Shown here in pieces: positions 1 to 9,404 of a stretch of 64,000 nucleotides of DNA. Location of the stretch: NCBI GenBank assembly GCA_050291465.1, contig JBNKJV010000003.1:124001-188000 (forward strand). The letters run 5' to 3'. A program made the position numbers and the translations under genes. Under the pieces are notes generated by a model, which was not told the DNA's origin, did no database searches, and was given only the letters and a program-made list of their open reading frames with translations. Positions within the stretch are counted from its first letter, which is position 1. Every line of letters starts with the position of its first letter. This DNA comes from CBFDBF01 sp050291465 (GTDB lineage Bacteria; Pseudomonadota; Gammaproteobacteria; Chromatiales; Chromatiaceae).

Positions 1-1115
1 CGCCGCGCCCGTTCCGGACCCGCAATTGCCAGTTCATGATACAGCGCCTGATCTTCCAACAATCTCTGAATATTTTCCGTCCAGACTACCGGATCGAGCG
101 CGTCCACCACCAATGCGGAATCCCCTACCACCTCAGGCAACGCGGAACGATCCGACACTACAACGGGTATTCCACTTGCAAGCGCCTCCAACGGGGGCAT
201 CCCGAAACCCTCATAGAGTGACGGAAAGGCGAAAATACGCGCGCCCGAATATATCAGAGGAAGATCCCCCTGCTCGACATAACCCAACAACTTTACCGAC
301 CCCTGACTGATCAGAGGGTCCAGCAGCCGCATAAACTTCGACTCTTTCCACCCCCGCATCCCTACGATGACCAGTGGAAACCTGTTTCTTATGGAAGACG
401 GCAGGCGCTGAAATGCCTGGACCAGGGTCTCCAGATTCTTTCGGGGCTCGATGGTTCCCACGCTCAGGATGTATTTGCCAGGGTCGAGGGAATATCTGGA
501 AAGAACAGGGGTGATCTCGTCTTTTTCGCGTCGCCTGAAATCGCTGTCCACACCTACATAGGTGACGGATATCTTCGAAGGCGGTATTCCGAAGTAGTCG
601 ATAATCTCTCTTTTTGAGAACTCCGAGATTGTAAGAATATGGCACGCCGCCTGCAGCGCCCTGGGGAGGGTTCGCTGCTGCATCTCAACCCGCGCTACGG
701 GGTGGGTCTCCGGATGCCGGAAACAGGAGATATCGTATACATTAACAATGCTTGGTAGGTCTGCATCAAACACCCTATAATTTGTGTTATGAATAACGTC
801 GGGTGCGATAGATCTTAAACCGCCGACGAATTTTCTCTGTTGATACCAGAAATGAAGACGCTTTTTCAGGAGTGCGGCATTTCCCCCAAATAAATCCAGA
901 GCCCGGCTTACCCCTCTAATAGGGAGGGGGCGTTTTATCGACGAAGTATTTAACACGGGCAAGGTGTCGACCCATGAACTACTCAGAAAATAAGCAAAAT
1001 CAGGAGCATCATCCAGGATCTGTAATGCCTGAATCAAGTTAGCTATATAGTGACCTATACCTGTTTTCGCACCCAATATGGGGGTGGCATCAATAGCTAC
1101 TCTTAACCGCCTCAT
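1..1115 (-). CDS. GT4-family glycosyltransferase, 3' end cut off by the window edge
   Basis: About 371 codons are open on the minus strand from an ATG and run off the window start without a stop. The product begins MRRLRVAIDATPI and carries the GT4 (GT-B fold) C-terminal signature, an SVGTIEPRKN stretch followed by FPSLYEGFGMPPLEALASG, where the second glutamate normally contacts the nucleotide-sugar donor. The N-terminal glycine-rich loop (GAKTGIGHY) is the usual acceptor-side loop. GT4 enzymes build lipopolysaccharide or exopolysaccharide on the cytoplasmic membrane face; the sugar cannot be told. Its start codon is only 12 bp from that of the divergent glycosyltransferase, so promoter elements must overlap coding sequence. 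I read the frame by hand and found it open over the first 170 codons and around the signature. Confidence 0.85.
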   Translation of the reverse strand, partial: MRRLRVAIDATPILGAKTGIGHYIANLIQALQILDDAPDFAYFLSSSWVDTLPVLNTSSIKRPLPIRGVSRALDLFGGNAALLKKRLHFWYQQRKFVGGLRSIAPDVIHNTNYRVFDADLPSIVNVYDISCFRHPETHPVARVEMQQRTLPRALQAACHILTISEFSKREIIDYFGIPPSKISVTYVGVDSDFRRREKDEITPVLSRYSLDPGKYILSVGTIEPRKNLETLVQAFQRLPSSIRNRFPLVIVGMRGWKESKFMRLLDPLISQGSVKLLGYVEQGDLPLIYSGARIFAFPSLYEGFGMPPLEALASGIPVVVSDRSALPEVVGDSALVVDALDPVVWTENIQRLLEDQALYHELAIAGPERAR

Positions 1116-1127
1116 GAGATATGCACT

Positions 1128-2132
1128 ATGAAGATATGGCTGCCCACAATCAAAACCGGCAGCGGCACCGATGTCTTTACCCGGCAGCTGGCCAACGGAC
1201 TCATGGCGCGGGGCATCGACCCCACGATTACCTGGTTTCCGCACATCCTCGAACTGGCACCTTCATTACTAAAAGGGGTATCACCACCGCAGGGTGCGAA
1301 TATCATCCATACAAACAGCTGGCATGGTTTTGCCTTTGCACGGACCGGCATCCCCATGGTGACCACTGTTCACCACTGCGTGCACGATATCGGCTATGCA
1401 CCCTATCGCAGCTTAATGCAGTCAATCTACCACAAAACACGTATCTACAGGCACGAAAGACGCAGTTTTGCTCTTTCGGAGGCAGTCGTTGCCGACAGCC
1501 ATTTTACCGCCGCGAGGGTTATGGAGGCCTTCCCCCACACCCATCCAATGGTTATATATGCGGGAGTGGATCACGAATTCTTTAAACCGGGCCATGCTCC
1601 GAATACGAAGGACGGCCCTTTCAGGCTGTTATATGTCGGCAATCCCACCCGCCGCAAAGGGTTCGATCTGCTCGTCCCCATTATGGAGCGTCTCGGAAAA
1701 GGTTTTGAACTCAGCATTACCAGCGGCCTGCGGGGCGGAAAATCGCCGGGCGCGCCTAATATAGAATCGCTGGGCAGACTGGACGACGGGGCTTTGCTGA
1801 AAGCTTATCAGGACTGCGACGCACTGTTGTTCCCTTCCCGGTACGAGGGATTCGGGTATGTGGTATGCGAGGCCATGGCCTGTGGCAAACCGGTAGTCAC
1901 CAGCAACAACAGCGCCCTGGCCGAGGTGGTAAATGACGGGGAGACCGGCTTCCTTTGCCCCACAGGCGATATTGACGCATATTGTCGGGCGATAAGGAAC
2001 CTGGCTTCCGACCCTGACCTGGCCGAAGAAATGGGCAATGCGGGGCGTTCCCGCGTGATAGAGAAATTTACCTTGGATAGAGTGGCCGCAAATTACGCTG
2101 AGTTGTATGCACGTTTGTTGAAGAACTGCTGA
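1128..2132 (+). CDS. GT4-family glycosyltransferase
   Basis: A 334-residue GT-B glycosyltransferase. The N-terminal acceptor domain has the glycine-rich GSGTDVFTRQLANGL loop. The C-terminal donor domain has LLYVGNPTRRKGFDLL near residue 167 and FPSRYEGFGYVVCEAMACG near residue 235, the EX7E donor-binding motif of GT4. No signal peptide or membrane segment is seen, so it is probably cytoplasmic or peripheral. It is divergent from the truncated glycosyltransferase and converges on the next one, which suggests a polysaccharide locus assembled from separately transcribed genes. Sugar donor and acceptor cannot be read from the sequence. Confidence 0.88.
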   Translation: MKIWLPTIKTGSGTDVFTRQLANGLMARGIDPTITWFPHILELAPSLLKGVSPPQGANIIHTNSWHGFAFARTGIPMVTTVHHCVHDIGYAPYRSLMQSIYHKTRIYRHERRSFALSEAVVADSHFTAARVMEAFPHTHPMVIYAGVDHEFFKPGHAPNTKDGPFRLLYVGNPTRRKGFDLLVPIMERLGKGFELSITSGLRGGKSPGAPNIESLGRLDDGALLKAYQDCDALLFPSRYEGFGYVVCEAMACGKPVVTSNNSALAEVVNDGETGFLCPTGDIDAYCRAIRNLASDPDLAEEMGNAGRSRVIEKFTLDRVAANYAELYARLLKNC

Positions 2133-2187
2133 TTTATCTTTTTATCGGAACAAACGTGTTCCAGAGCGCTTCTTCACTCCGGAATCT

Positions 2188-3420
2188 TCATTCACCTGTT
2201 TTTTTTGGACCGGCATCCGCCAGCCCGCACAGCAGCTTATTGTATCTGCCGGCAACAATCTTCCAGTCAAATTTCTCCCGAACCTCGTTCCCGCCCTGCC
2301 GTGCCAATCTCGAACACAGTTCCTGATCCCTATATAGCTTCTCGATCGCCTCCCTCAATCTATCCCGCTCCTTTTGAGGAACCAGTAATCCGTTAACCCC
2401 ATCGCTCAGGATGCCTCGAACCGCAGGCAGATCCGAGACGACAACAGCGCAGCCACAACCGAGCGCCTCCACAATCACCAACCCGAAACCTTCCTGGTCT
2501 CCTTCCGGGGTCATAATGAAGGGAAATACCGCTATAGCGGCTTGCTGATACAGGGACGGGAGATCGGAATTTTCTACGGCACCTATAAACTCCACATTCC
2601 GCCCTATACCCAGGGTCGATGCCTGTTTTCTGAGGGACTCCTCCTCGGGTCCGGTTCCCACGACCAGCAACCTAAGATCTCCCTGTTCCCGCAACAACTC
2701 CGAGAAGGCTTCCAGCAGATAACAGAGCCCCTTTTTCTCAACCAGGCGCCCCGCAAACACCAGAGTCTTCGGATCGCGCCGTTCCGCGGCCGGGATAAAT
2801 CTGGACTCCAGATCAACCCCCATCGGAATGACCTCCGATCGATCGGGATCCGCGCCCAGTCTTTCAGCCTCCCTGCGCATTGCATCGCTTACGACGGTCA
2901 GGAAATCGGTATGTTTCAGCACCATCCTCTTCACCCAGTGAACGACCCCGCCCTGAAGAGCGAACAGGTCCGCCCCATGGGACGTGCAGAGCACGGGAAT
3001 GGAGCCGCCGGTTGTACGCTTCGTAAGTAGCGCCGTTACCCCCTGGGGAACCAGCCAATGGGCATGAATAACATCGATTGCGTAATGTCGGACAATACGC
3101 CGGGAATTCAAATACTGGGCAATGAAAAAGAGCGGCAATATAAAATACCGCCAAGGATTCTGTTTCAGGCGCGCGAGCATCCCTCCCTCATAGGCCAGCT
3201 TTTCCAACCAGTCAGGCCCATACCTGAATCGATGAACATTTATGCCGTCAATAGTCTCAACGGGGGCGCTGCCGGCGGTATGCGGGGCCAGTACGTGTAC
3301 CTCCCATTCCGGCGTGAGACGCCTGGCCAACTCATAAACGAAAGGCGGCTCATGATCTCCCTTCCATCGCGGAAACGTGGAGGTAAGAACAAGAAGACGC
3401 TTTCGATTGTTGTCGTTCAT
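2188..3420 (-). CDS. GT4-family glycosyltransferase
   Basis: A 410-residue GT4 enzyme. It starts RLLVLTSTFPRWKGDHEPPF, a typical opening for EPS/colanic-type glycosyltransferases. Other landmarks are IHAHWLVPQGV, TSHGADLFALQGG, VFAGRLVEKKGLCYLLEAF at about residue 220, and the donor-site block GDQEGFGLVIVEALGCGCAVV at about residue 310. The usual E-x7-E spacing is present (E in EGFG and E in VEALG). It is transcribed toward the preceding glycosyltransferase and divergently from the UDP-glucuronate decarboxylase. The product probably extends a surface polysaccharide; its specificity is unknown. Confidence 0.88.
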   Translation of the reverse strand: MNDNNRKRLLVLTSTFPRWKGDHEPPFVYELARRLTPEWEVHVLAPHTAGSAPVETIDGINVHRFRYGPDWLEKLAYEGGMLARLKQNPWRYFILPLFFIAQYLNSRRIVRHYAIDVIHAHWLVPQGVTALLTKRTTGGSIPVLCTSHGADLFALQGGVVHWVKRMVLKHTDFLTVVSDAMRREAERLGADPDRSEVIPMGVDLESRFIPAAERRDPKTLVFAGRLVEKKGLCYLLEAFSELLREQGDLRLLVVGTGPEEESLRKQASTLGIGRNVEFIGAVENSDLPSLYQQAAIAVFPFIMTPEGDQEGFGLVIVEALGCGCAVVVSDLPAVRGILSDGVNGLLVPQKERDRLREAIEKLYRDQELCSRLARQGGNEVREKFDWKIVAGRYNKLLCGLADAGPKKTGE

Positions 3421-3623
3421 AGATTAATTGTGCTTTATCTTACTGTTTTTATAGGTATTTTAAAAGACTCTTGCACTGAAATAGCTCCCTTACCACTGCC
3501 TGGAAGGCGACTTATGCCCGGTGTTTGTTTTTCTAAAAACAGTATCAGCCGGTTTCCTGGAGAAAGGCTTCTTGCTAGGATTTATAATACCTAATAATTA
3601 AATATCCGCTTGGTCAGAAACAT

Positions 3624-4556
3624 ATGGATCGCATCCTTGTAACCGGCGGCGCCGGTTTTCTCGGGTCACATCTGTGCGAAACATTGGTTCAGCGTGGATC
3701 CGATGTCCTTTGCGTGGACAATCTGTTCACGGGAAGAAAGAGCCACATCGCGCACTTGATGACTAATCCCTACTTCGAGTTTATGCGCCACGATGTAACC
3801 TTTCCGCTCTATGTCGAGGTCGACCGGATTTATAATCTCGCCTGCCCCGCGTCCCCGGTCCATTATCAGTTTGATCCGGTCCAGACAACAAAAACAAGCG
3901 TACACGGGGCGATCAACATGCTGGGACTGGCAAAACGCATCAAGGCCAGGATCTTCCAGGCATCCACCAGTGAGGTATATGGCGATCCGGAAGTTCATCC
4001 ACAGAATGAGGAATATTGGGGGCGGGTAAATCCCATTGGACCAAGAGCCTGTTATGACGAAGGGAAGCGCTGCGCGGAGACGCTGTTTTTCGACTATCAC
4101 CGCCAACACGGTCTCGACATCAAGGTTGTCAGGATCTTCAACACCTACGGCCCTCGCATGCACCCGAACGACGGACGGGTGGTCAGCAATTTCATCGTCA
4201 GCGCCCTGAATAATGAGCCGATATCAATCCATGGCGACGGCAGCCAGACCCGAAGCTTCTGTTATGTGGATGACATGATAGACGGCTTTCTTAGGATGAT
4301 GGACAGCCCCGCGGATTTTATCGGCCCGGTAAATCTCGGCAACCCTCATGAAATAACCATTATTGAACTCGCAGAACTGGTGTTGCGACTTACCGGCAGC
4401 CGATCAAAACTGCAGTATATAAACCTCCCTCAGGATGATCCGCTGCGGCGGAAGCCGGATACCACCCTTGCGTCGGGCCGGTTACAGTGGCAACCGAAGG
4501 TCAGCCTCGAGGACGGGCTGAAGGAAACCATCAATTACTTCAGGAAGACGCTATAG
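3624..4556 (+). CDS. UDP-glucuronate decarboxylase (UDP-xylose synthase)
   Basis: A 310-residue short-chain dehydrogenase/reductase of the extended NDP-sugar epimerase type. The NAD-binding Rossmann motif GGAGFLGSH lies at residues 8-16. The active-site region has TSEVYGDPEVHPQ followed by YWGRVNPIGPRACYDEGKR, with the catalytic Y-x3-K. The YWG..NPIGPR..YDEGKR string is characteristic of UXS enzymes, which oxidise and decarboxylate UDP-glucuronate to UDP-xylose. The enzyme therefore supplies UDP-xylose (or the 4-keto intermediate) for the surface polysaccharide. It is followed after 2 bp by a GT2 gene and GtrA, probably one operon. A 203-bp AT-rich gap separates it from the divergent glycosyltransferase. 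Confidence 0.9.
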   Translation: MDRILVTGGAGFLGSHLCETLVQRGSDVLCVDNLFTGRKSHIAHLMTNPYFEFMRHDVTFPLYVEVDRIYNLACPASPVHYQFDPVQTTKTSVHGAINMLGLAKRIKARIFQASTSEVYGDPEVHPQNEEYWGRVNPIGPRACYDEGKRCAETLFFDYHRQHGLDIKVVRIFNTYGPRMHPNDGRVVSNFIVSALNNEPISIHGDGSQTRSFCYVDDMIDGFLRMMDSPADFIGPVNLGNPHEITIIELAELVLRLTGSRSKLQYINLPQDDPLRRKPDTTLASGRLQWQPKVSLEDGLKETINYFRKTL

Positions 4557-4558
4557 TC

Positions 4559-5248
4559 ATGAAGCTCAGCGTTGTCGTACCCTGCTTTAATGAAAAAGCG
4601 ACGATTCGTGAGCTCGTCGAGGCGGTACGGAACTCTTCCTACGAGGACAAGGAAATAATCGTCGTCGACGATTGCTCCACCGACGGAACGCGCGAACTCC
4701 TTAAGGAGGAAATCTCACCCCTGGTGGATAAGGTCCTCTACCACGATATCAACCGGGGGAAAGGAGCCGCGCTCAGAACAGGCATCCAGGCCGCCACCGG
4801 CGATATCGTCATAATCCAGGATGCCGATCTCGAATACGATCCCAATCAATACTCCTATATCGTCAAACCGATCGTTGATGACAAGGCCGATGTAGTATAC
4901 GGATCGCGCTTTCTGGGTGGGGCCCCCCATCGGGTTCTCTATTTCTGGCACCGCGTGGGCAACGGGTTTCTGACCTTCGTCTCCAATATGTTTACCAATC
5001 TCAACCTGACGGATATGGAAACCTGCTATAAAGCTTTCCGCCGGAACCTCATACAGGAAATCCGCATCGAGGAAGACCGTTTTGGTTTCGAACCTGAGAT
5101 CACCGCAAAGATCGCCAAAACCGGCTGTCGCGTATACGAAGTCGGCATTGCCTACCATGGTCGCACCTACAGCGAGGGGAAAAAGATCGGCTGGAAGGAC
5201 GGCTTCCGGGCGCTCTACTGCATCATAAAATACAACGTATTCAGATGA
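4559..5248 (+). CDS. GT2-family glycosyltransferase, polyprenol-phosphate (DPM1-like) type
   Basis: A 229-residue GT-A fold enzyme with the opening SVVVPCFNEKATIRELV, the nucleotide-binding VVDDCSTDGT and the metal-binding QDADLEYDP (DxD at about residue 90). This matches the dolichol- or undecaprenyl-phosphate glycosyltransferase group that charges a lipid carrier with a single sugar. I chose the ATG that lies 2 bp after the decarboxylase stop, because it places the GT2 fold right at the N terminus; an in-frame start further upstream would overlap the decarboxylase. The stop overlaps the GtrA start by 4 bp (ATGA), so the two are translationally coupled. The pairing with GtrA is typical of lipid-linked sugar donor systems. 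Confidence 0.9.
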   Translation: MKLSVVVPCFNEKATIRELVEAVRNSSYEDKEIIVVDDCSTDGTRELLKEEISPLVDKVLYHDINRGKGAALRTGIQAATGDIVIIQDADLEYDPNQYSYIVKPIVDDKADVVYGSRFLGGAPHRVLYFWHRVGNGFLTFVSNMFTNLNLTDMETCYKAFRRNLIQEIRIEEDRFGFEPEITAKIAKTGCRVYEVGIAYHGRTYSEGKKIGWKDGFRALYCIIKYNVFR

Positions 5249-5631
5249 CCATAATACGTTACTTTTTTGTCGGCGCCGTGGCGGCTGCGGTGGACTTCAT
5301 CCTATTCGCCCTCTTGACCATCGGCATCGGAATACCCTGGTTCCCCGCCGCTGTTGTCAGCTTTTTCGCGGCCACCGTAACCAACTACATCCTTTCCGTC
5401 CGACACGTCTTCAAAAGCCGCGCCAGATTCTCCCGGAAACGAGAGATACAACTGGTTTTCTTCGTCAGTGCGGTCGGCCTCTTCCTCAACCAACTCTTTC
5501 TTTGGCTGCTGATAGAAAACCTCCAGCTCCACATCCTCCTTTCCAAGGTAATAGCAACAGGAGGAGTGTTCCTCTGGAACTACGGCGCCAGAAAGCACTA
5601 TATATTCCGTCACGACTCAACCAGTGGCTGA
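5245..5631 (+). CDS. GtrA-family membrane protein
   Basis: 128 residues with four predicted hydrophobic segments (about 5-25, 33-55, 68-90, 94-114) and the GtrA-like N terminus IIRYFFVGAVAAAVDFILF. GtrA proteins are thought to flip undecaprenyl-phosphate-linked sugars across the inner membrane. The gene overlaps the preceding GT2 gene by 4 bp, and GT2 plus GtrA is the standard pair for making and translocating a polyprenyl-P-sugar. It ends the polysaccharide block; beyond it lies a long non-coding stretch. Confidence 0.88.
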   Translation: MTIIRYFFVGAVAAAVDFILFALLTIGIGIPWFPAAVVSFFAATVTNYILSVRHVFKSRARFSRKREIQLVFFVSAVGLFLNQLFLWLLIENLQLHILLSKVIATGGVFLWNYGARKHYIFRHDSTSG

Positions 5632-6286
5632 AATCCGGAAACCGGTTCCTGCATTCGATCCCGCCGTTTGTCTGTGAGCCGCAAATGGACGCGAAGAACC
5701 GCCAACAAGCGCAAATTTCATAAATACCATTCGCGGGTCTTTGCGGTGATTAGCGTTTTTCGCGGCTTGGTCTGTTTTGGACGGAACGCCGATGTAGAAG
5801 CCCCGTCCTCTGGACGAAAAACGGGCGTGGCTCCATCGCCCGCGGGAGCGAACCCCTACCCACAAGTGGGAGAGGAACGTCCACGTCCCACCTTCCAGAT
5901 AAGTAACAGGGAAGGCGGCGGTTTACCTGAATCGAATTAAGCGGATCTTCCTTCGTTCACCGACGTGAACCGCGTCCCGGATATCTATAATCAAGGGGTA
6001 ATAATCTTCTTTTTTACCAAATACCACCTTGAGCAACGGACGATGATGCCGACAGTTATATATAAGGGATTCAAAGGATTTCCCGTTTGTTGCCATATTT
6101 CACAAATAGTAGTGGACATTAAGCTACAATTTGCTTAATTTTCAGTAAAATACAGGTAGTACTGCACGAAAAATATTATAAAGTATCGGGAAAAGCGGCC
6201 GATAAATTCTCTATCGTGCTGTTTTTCATAACTATTTTCAAAGTACCGGAATTCCAAACGGATCCAGGGTAGAGAAAGACAAAGAG
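5632..6286. other. Non-coding gap between the polysaccharide block and pilB
   Basis: I see no convincing gene in these 655 bases. The first part holds a dispersed inverted-repeat element (listed separately) and GC-rich sequence. The second half, from about 5990, turns AT-rich, as expected for the promoter region of pilB. I found no convincing sigma-54 (GG-N10-GC) element there. A purine-rich GAGAAAG stretch lies about 8 nt before the pilB ATG and may be its Shine-Dalgarno. Confidence 0.5.
5677..5767. repeat. Dispersed imperfect palindrome, AGCCGCAAAT family, copy 1
   Basis: The left end reads AGCCGCAAATGGACGCGAA and the right end TTGCGGTGATTAGCG followed by CGCGGCT, so the two ends are imperfect inverted repeats. 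A second element with the same ends lies in the fimT to fur gap. The family may be a small non-autonomous element or a REP-like repeat; no transposase is nearby. Confidence 0.6.
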
Positions 6287-7996
6287 ATGGCTTCAGCCCA
6301 GCCTAAACTGAACATCAGCGGACTTGCGCATCGCCTGGTAAGAGACGACCTCCTGACCGAAGATACCGCACAGAAGGCCCTGAAACAGGCGAAGTCCCAG
6401 CGCACCCCTTTTGTCACCTACCTGGTTGAACACAAGATCCTCGAGAGCAGCAAGATAGCCCGCGCCGCTTCGCAGGAGTTCGGCGTTCCCCTGTTTGATC
6501 TCGACGTTCTCGACCTGGATCAGGCACCGGTAGGGTTGGTGGAAGAAAAACTGGTCCGCCTGCACCGGGCCCTGCCGCTTTTCAAGCGCGGCAATCGTCT
6601 GTTTCTCGGTGTGTCCGACCCGACCAACATGGAGGGACTGGACCAGATCAAGTTCCATACCGGTCTTGCCACGGAAGCGATCATCGTCGAAGAGGAGAAG
6701 CTCGCCCGTACAATAGACAAGGCATTGGAAGCCCAGGAAACCACCATTACGGACATAATGGACACCGACCTGGACAATCTCGATATCGCCACAGGCGAAG
6801 AGGATAAGGCCCAGGAAGGTGATCTGGATGTGGACGACGCCCCCGTTGTCCGCTTCGTCAACAAGATGCTGCTGGACGCCATCAAACAAGGCGCCTCGGA
6901 CATTCACTTTGAACCTTATGAGAGAAATTTCCGCATTCGTTACCGCCAGGACGGTATGCTGCATGAAGTGGCGTCCCCACCGGTTAATATTGCACCTCGA
7001 CTGATAGCGCGTATCAAGGTCATGTCCCGCATGAATATCGCGGAGCGCCGGGTACCCCAGGACGGGCGTATCAAGATGATGCTGTCCAAGAATCGCTCCA
7101 TCGACTTTCGTGTCAACACCTGCCCCACCCTTTACGGGGAAAAGGTGGTGCTGCGTATCCTCGACCCGACCTCCGCGCAGATCGGGATCGAGGCCCTCGG
7201 ATTCGAAGAACATCAAAGAACCGCCTTCCAGGAAGCCATCGACAAGCCCTACGGCATGGTTCTGGTAACCGGCCCTACGGGAAGCGGTAAAACGGTAACG
7301 CTGTACACCGCGTTGAACATGTTGAACAAGCCCGAGGTTAACATTTCCACGGTAGAGGACCCGGTGGAAATCCAGGTAGCCGGGATCAACCAGGTCAATA
7401 TGAACACCAAAACCGGACTGACCTTTGCTGCAGCACTCCGTGCCTTTCTCCGCCAGGATCCTGACATCGTAATGGTGGGCGAAATCCGCGACCTGGAAAC
7501 AGCCGAGATTGCGGTAAAAGCGGCACAGACCGGTCACCTTGTGCTCTCTACCCTGCATACCAACGACGCACCGCAAACCCTTACCCGTCTCGCCAATATG
7601 GGCATCCCCCCTTATAACATCGCTTCATCGGTTCTACTGATTATGGCCCAGCGCTTGGCGCGCAGACTCTGTGAACATTGCAAGATCGTGGACGATGTAC
7701 CGAAGGAGTCGCTGCTCGAGGAGGGCTTCTCCGAGAAAGAGATCCCGAAACTCAAGATTTACAAGGCCGGAGGATGTGATATGTGCACTAACGGCTACAA
7801 AGGACGTATTGGTATCTTTGAGGTCATGCCCATTTCAGAGGAAATGGGGCGTCTGATCATGGAAGGCGGAAGCTCCCTGCAACTAGCCAAACAGGCGGAA
7901 AAAGAAGGGGTTCAAAACCTGCGTGCCTCAGGACTGAAAAAAGTAAAAGCGGGCATAACCAGCCTCGAAGAGATTAACCGCGTAACCAAGGATTAG
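6287..7996 (+). CDS. pilB: Type IV pilus assembly ATPase PilB
   Basis: A 569-residue secretion ATPase of the GspE/PilB family that powers pilus extension at the cytoplasmic face. The N-terminal GspE-II domain covers about residues 20-150. The ATPase core has Walker A GPTGSGKT at 329-336, an Asp box, Walker B around DPDIVMVGEIRD (391-402) and the His box GHLVLSTLHTND (416-427). A tetracysteine zinc motif follows, with C462/C465 and C497/C500. The length matches the family (about 560-570). It is followed by pilC after 5 bp, then by pilD and coaE, the standard gammaproteobacterial order. Confidence 0.97.
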   Translation: MASAQPKLNISGLAHRLVRDDLLTEDTAQKALKQAKSQRTPFVTYLVEHKILESSKIARAASQEFGVPLFDLDVLDLDQAPVGLVEEKLVRLHRALPLFKRGNRLFLGVSDPTNMEGLDQIKFHTGLATEAIIVEEEKLARTIDKALEAQETTITDIMDTDLDNLDIATGEEDKAQEGDLDVDDAPVVRFVNKMLLDAIKQGASDIHFEPYERNFRIRYRQDGMLHEVASPPVNIAPRLIARIKVMSRMNIAERRVPQDGRIKMMLSKNRSIDFRVNTCPTLYGEKVVLRILDPTSAQIGIEALGFEEHQRTAFQEAIDKPYGMVLVTGPTGSGKTVTLYTALNMLNKPEVNISTVEDPVEIQVAGINQVNMNTKTGLTFAAALRAFLRQDPDIVMVGEIRDLETAEIAVKAAQTGHLVLSTLHTNDAPQTLTRLANMGIPPYNIASSVLLIMAQRLARRLCEHCKIVDDVPKESLLEEGFSEKEIPKLKIYKAGGCDMCTNGYKGRIGIFEVMPISEEMGRLIMEGGSSLQLAKQAEKEGVQNLRASGLKKVKAGITSLEEINRVTKD

Positions 7997-8001
7997 TCAT
8001 T

Positions 8002-9261
8002 ATGGCAAAGCCAGTGCAAAAAAAGCCCGTTCAGAAGAAGGCTGTCAAGGCGGCGGAGAAGGCGTCAGTCTATACCTGGGAAGGCACGGATAAGCGCGGC
8101 AAGCGCCTTAAAGGGGAAACCAGGGCAGAAAACCAGAATCTGGTAAGAGCGGAGCTCCGACGCCAGGGGATTAATCCATTAAAAGTACGAAAAAAAGCCA
8201 CCTCCATACTTACCAATCGAAAGGGCAGAGTAAGGGTTGCGGATATAGCCGTCTTCGCCCGCCAGCTTGCAACCATGATGCAAGCCGGCGTTCCGCTTGT
8301 TCAGGCCTTTGATATCGTCGGTCGCGGAAGCGAAAACCCCGCAATGCAGGATCTTCTGCTCTCCATCAAGGCTGACGTGGAGGGGGGTACCGCCCTTGCC
8401 GAGGCGTTGGCAAAACATCCTCTTCATTTTGATGACCTCTTTGTCAACCTGGTACGGGCCGGTGAAGCGGCAGGCGTCCTGGAAGAGTTGCTGGATAAAA
8501 TAGCCACCTATAAGGAAAAAACCGAGTCCCTGAAAGGAAAGATCAAAAAGGCGCTGTTTTATCCCGCGGCGGTGATCGTGGTCGCAATAATCGTCGTGTC
8601 CCTGATTCTCATGTTCGTGATTCCACAGTTCGAGAGCCTGTTCGCAAGCTTCGGATCAGACCTGCCGGCTTTCACCAAAATGGTTGTTACCATGTCCCGC
8701 TGGATGCAGGACTGGTGGTTCCTCCTGCTAGTATGTGTATTTGCCGCCGGCTACTTTATAATTTTTTCCTGGAAACGCTCCCGAAAATTCCGGCAGGTCG
8801 TTGATAAGGCGCTACTGAAAACGCCAATTATCGGGGTAATTGTCGATAAGGCGTCTATCGCCCGTTTCGCCAGAACAACCTCCACCATGTTTGCCGCAGG
8901 CGTTCCTCTGGTTGAGGCACTGGAATCCGTATCCGGCGCAACCGGTAATATCGTCTATGCGGACGCCGTACTGCGCATGCGTGAGGACGTTGCCACCGGA
9001 CAATCGCTGCAACTTACCATGAAACAACAGAACCTCTTCCCCCATATGGTCATCCAGATGGTGGCCATCGGCGAAGAATCGGGATCGCTGGACGATATGC
9101 TCGCCAAGGTCGCCGACTTCTTCGAGGAAGAAGTGGATAATATGGTTGATGCCCTGAGCAGCCTGCTGGAACCGCTGATTATGGTAGTCCTGGGCACACT
9201 CGTCGGTGGACTGGTTGTGGCCATGTATCTACCCATATTCCATATGGCCGAGGCATTCTAA
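8002..9261 (+). CDS. pilC: Type IV pilus inner-membrane platform protein PilC
   Basis: A 419-residue GspF/PilC family protein. It has two repeated T2SSF domains, seen from FARQLATMMQAGVPLVQAF (about residue 78) and FARTTSTMFAAGVPLVEAL (about residue 290). Hydrophobic segments are at about 190-212, 240-258 and 388-410. The lysine-rich N terminus (PVQKKPVQKK) is cytoplasmic. PilC couples the PilB motor to pilin polymerisation in the inner membrane. It lies 5 bp behind pilB, so it is certainly co-transcribed. Confidence 0.96.
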   Translation: MAKPVQKKPVQKKAVKAAEKASVYTWEGTDKRGKRLKGETRAENQNLVRAELRRQGINPLKVRKKATSILTNRKGRVRVADIAVFARQLATMMQAGVPLVQAFDIVGRGSENPAMQDLLLSIKADVEGGTALAEALAKHPLHFDDLFVNLVRAGEAAGVLEELLDKIATYKEKTESLKGKIKKALFYPAAVIVVAIIVVSLILMFVIPQFESLFASFGSDLPAFTKMVVTMSRWMQDWWFLLLVCVFAAGYFIIFSWKRSRKFRQVVDKALLKTPIIGVIVDKASIARFARTTSTMFAAGVPLVEALESVSGATGNIVYADAVLRMREDVATGQSLQLTMKQQNLFPHMVIQMVAIGEESGSLDDMLAKVADFFEEEVDNMVDALSSLLEPLIMVVLGTLVGGLVVAMYLPIFHMAEAF

Positions 9262-9404
9262 TCATAAGAGGGAAACTTAATATATCCCCTGTAATCCGGG
9301 GAACGGCAGACCGGGGAATCATGAGGACACCCGGTAAACTCCGGCCAGACGACTATTACAAGATACTTACAACCTGATCGTCGATAACCCTCTACCAAAC
9401 CGAT

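Noticed and set aside
6000..6286. Sigma-54 promoter for pilB
   Set aside because: I found no pair of GG and GC at the right spacing that matches the rest of the consensus.
6293..7576. Open frame of 427 codons on the minus strand inside pilB
   Set aside because: Codon-bias shadow of pilB; no start signal and no known motif.
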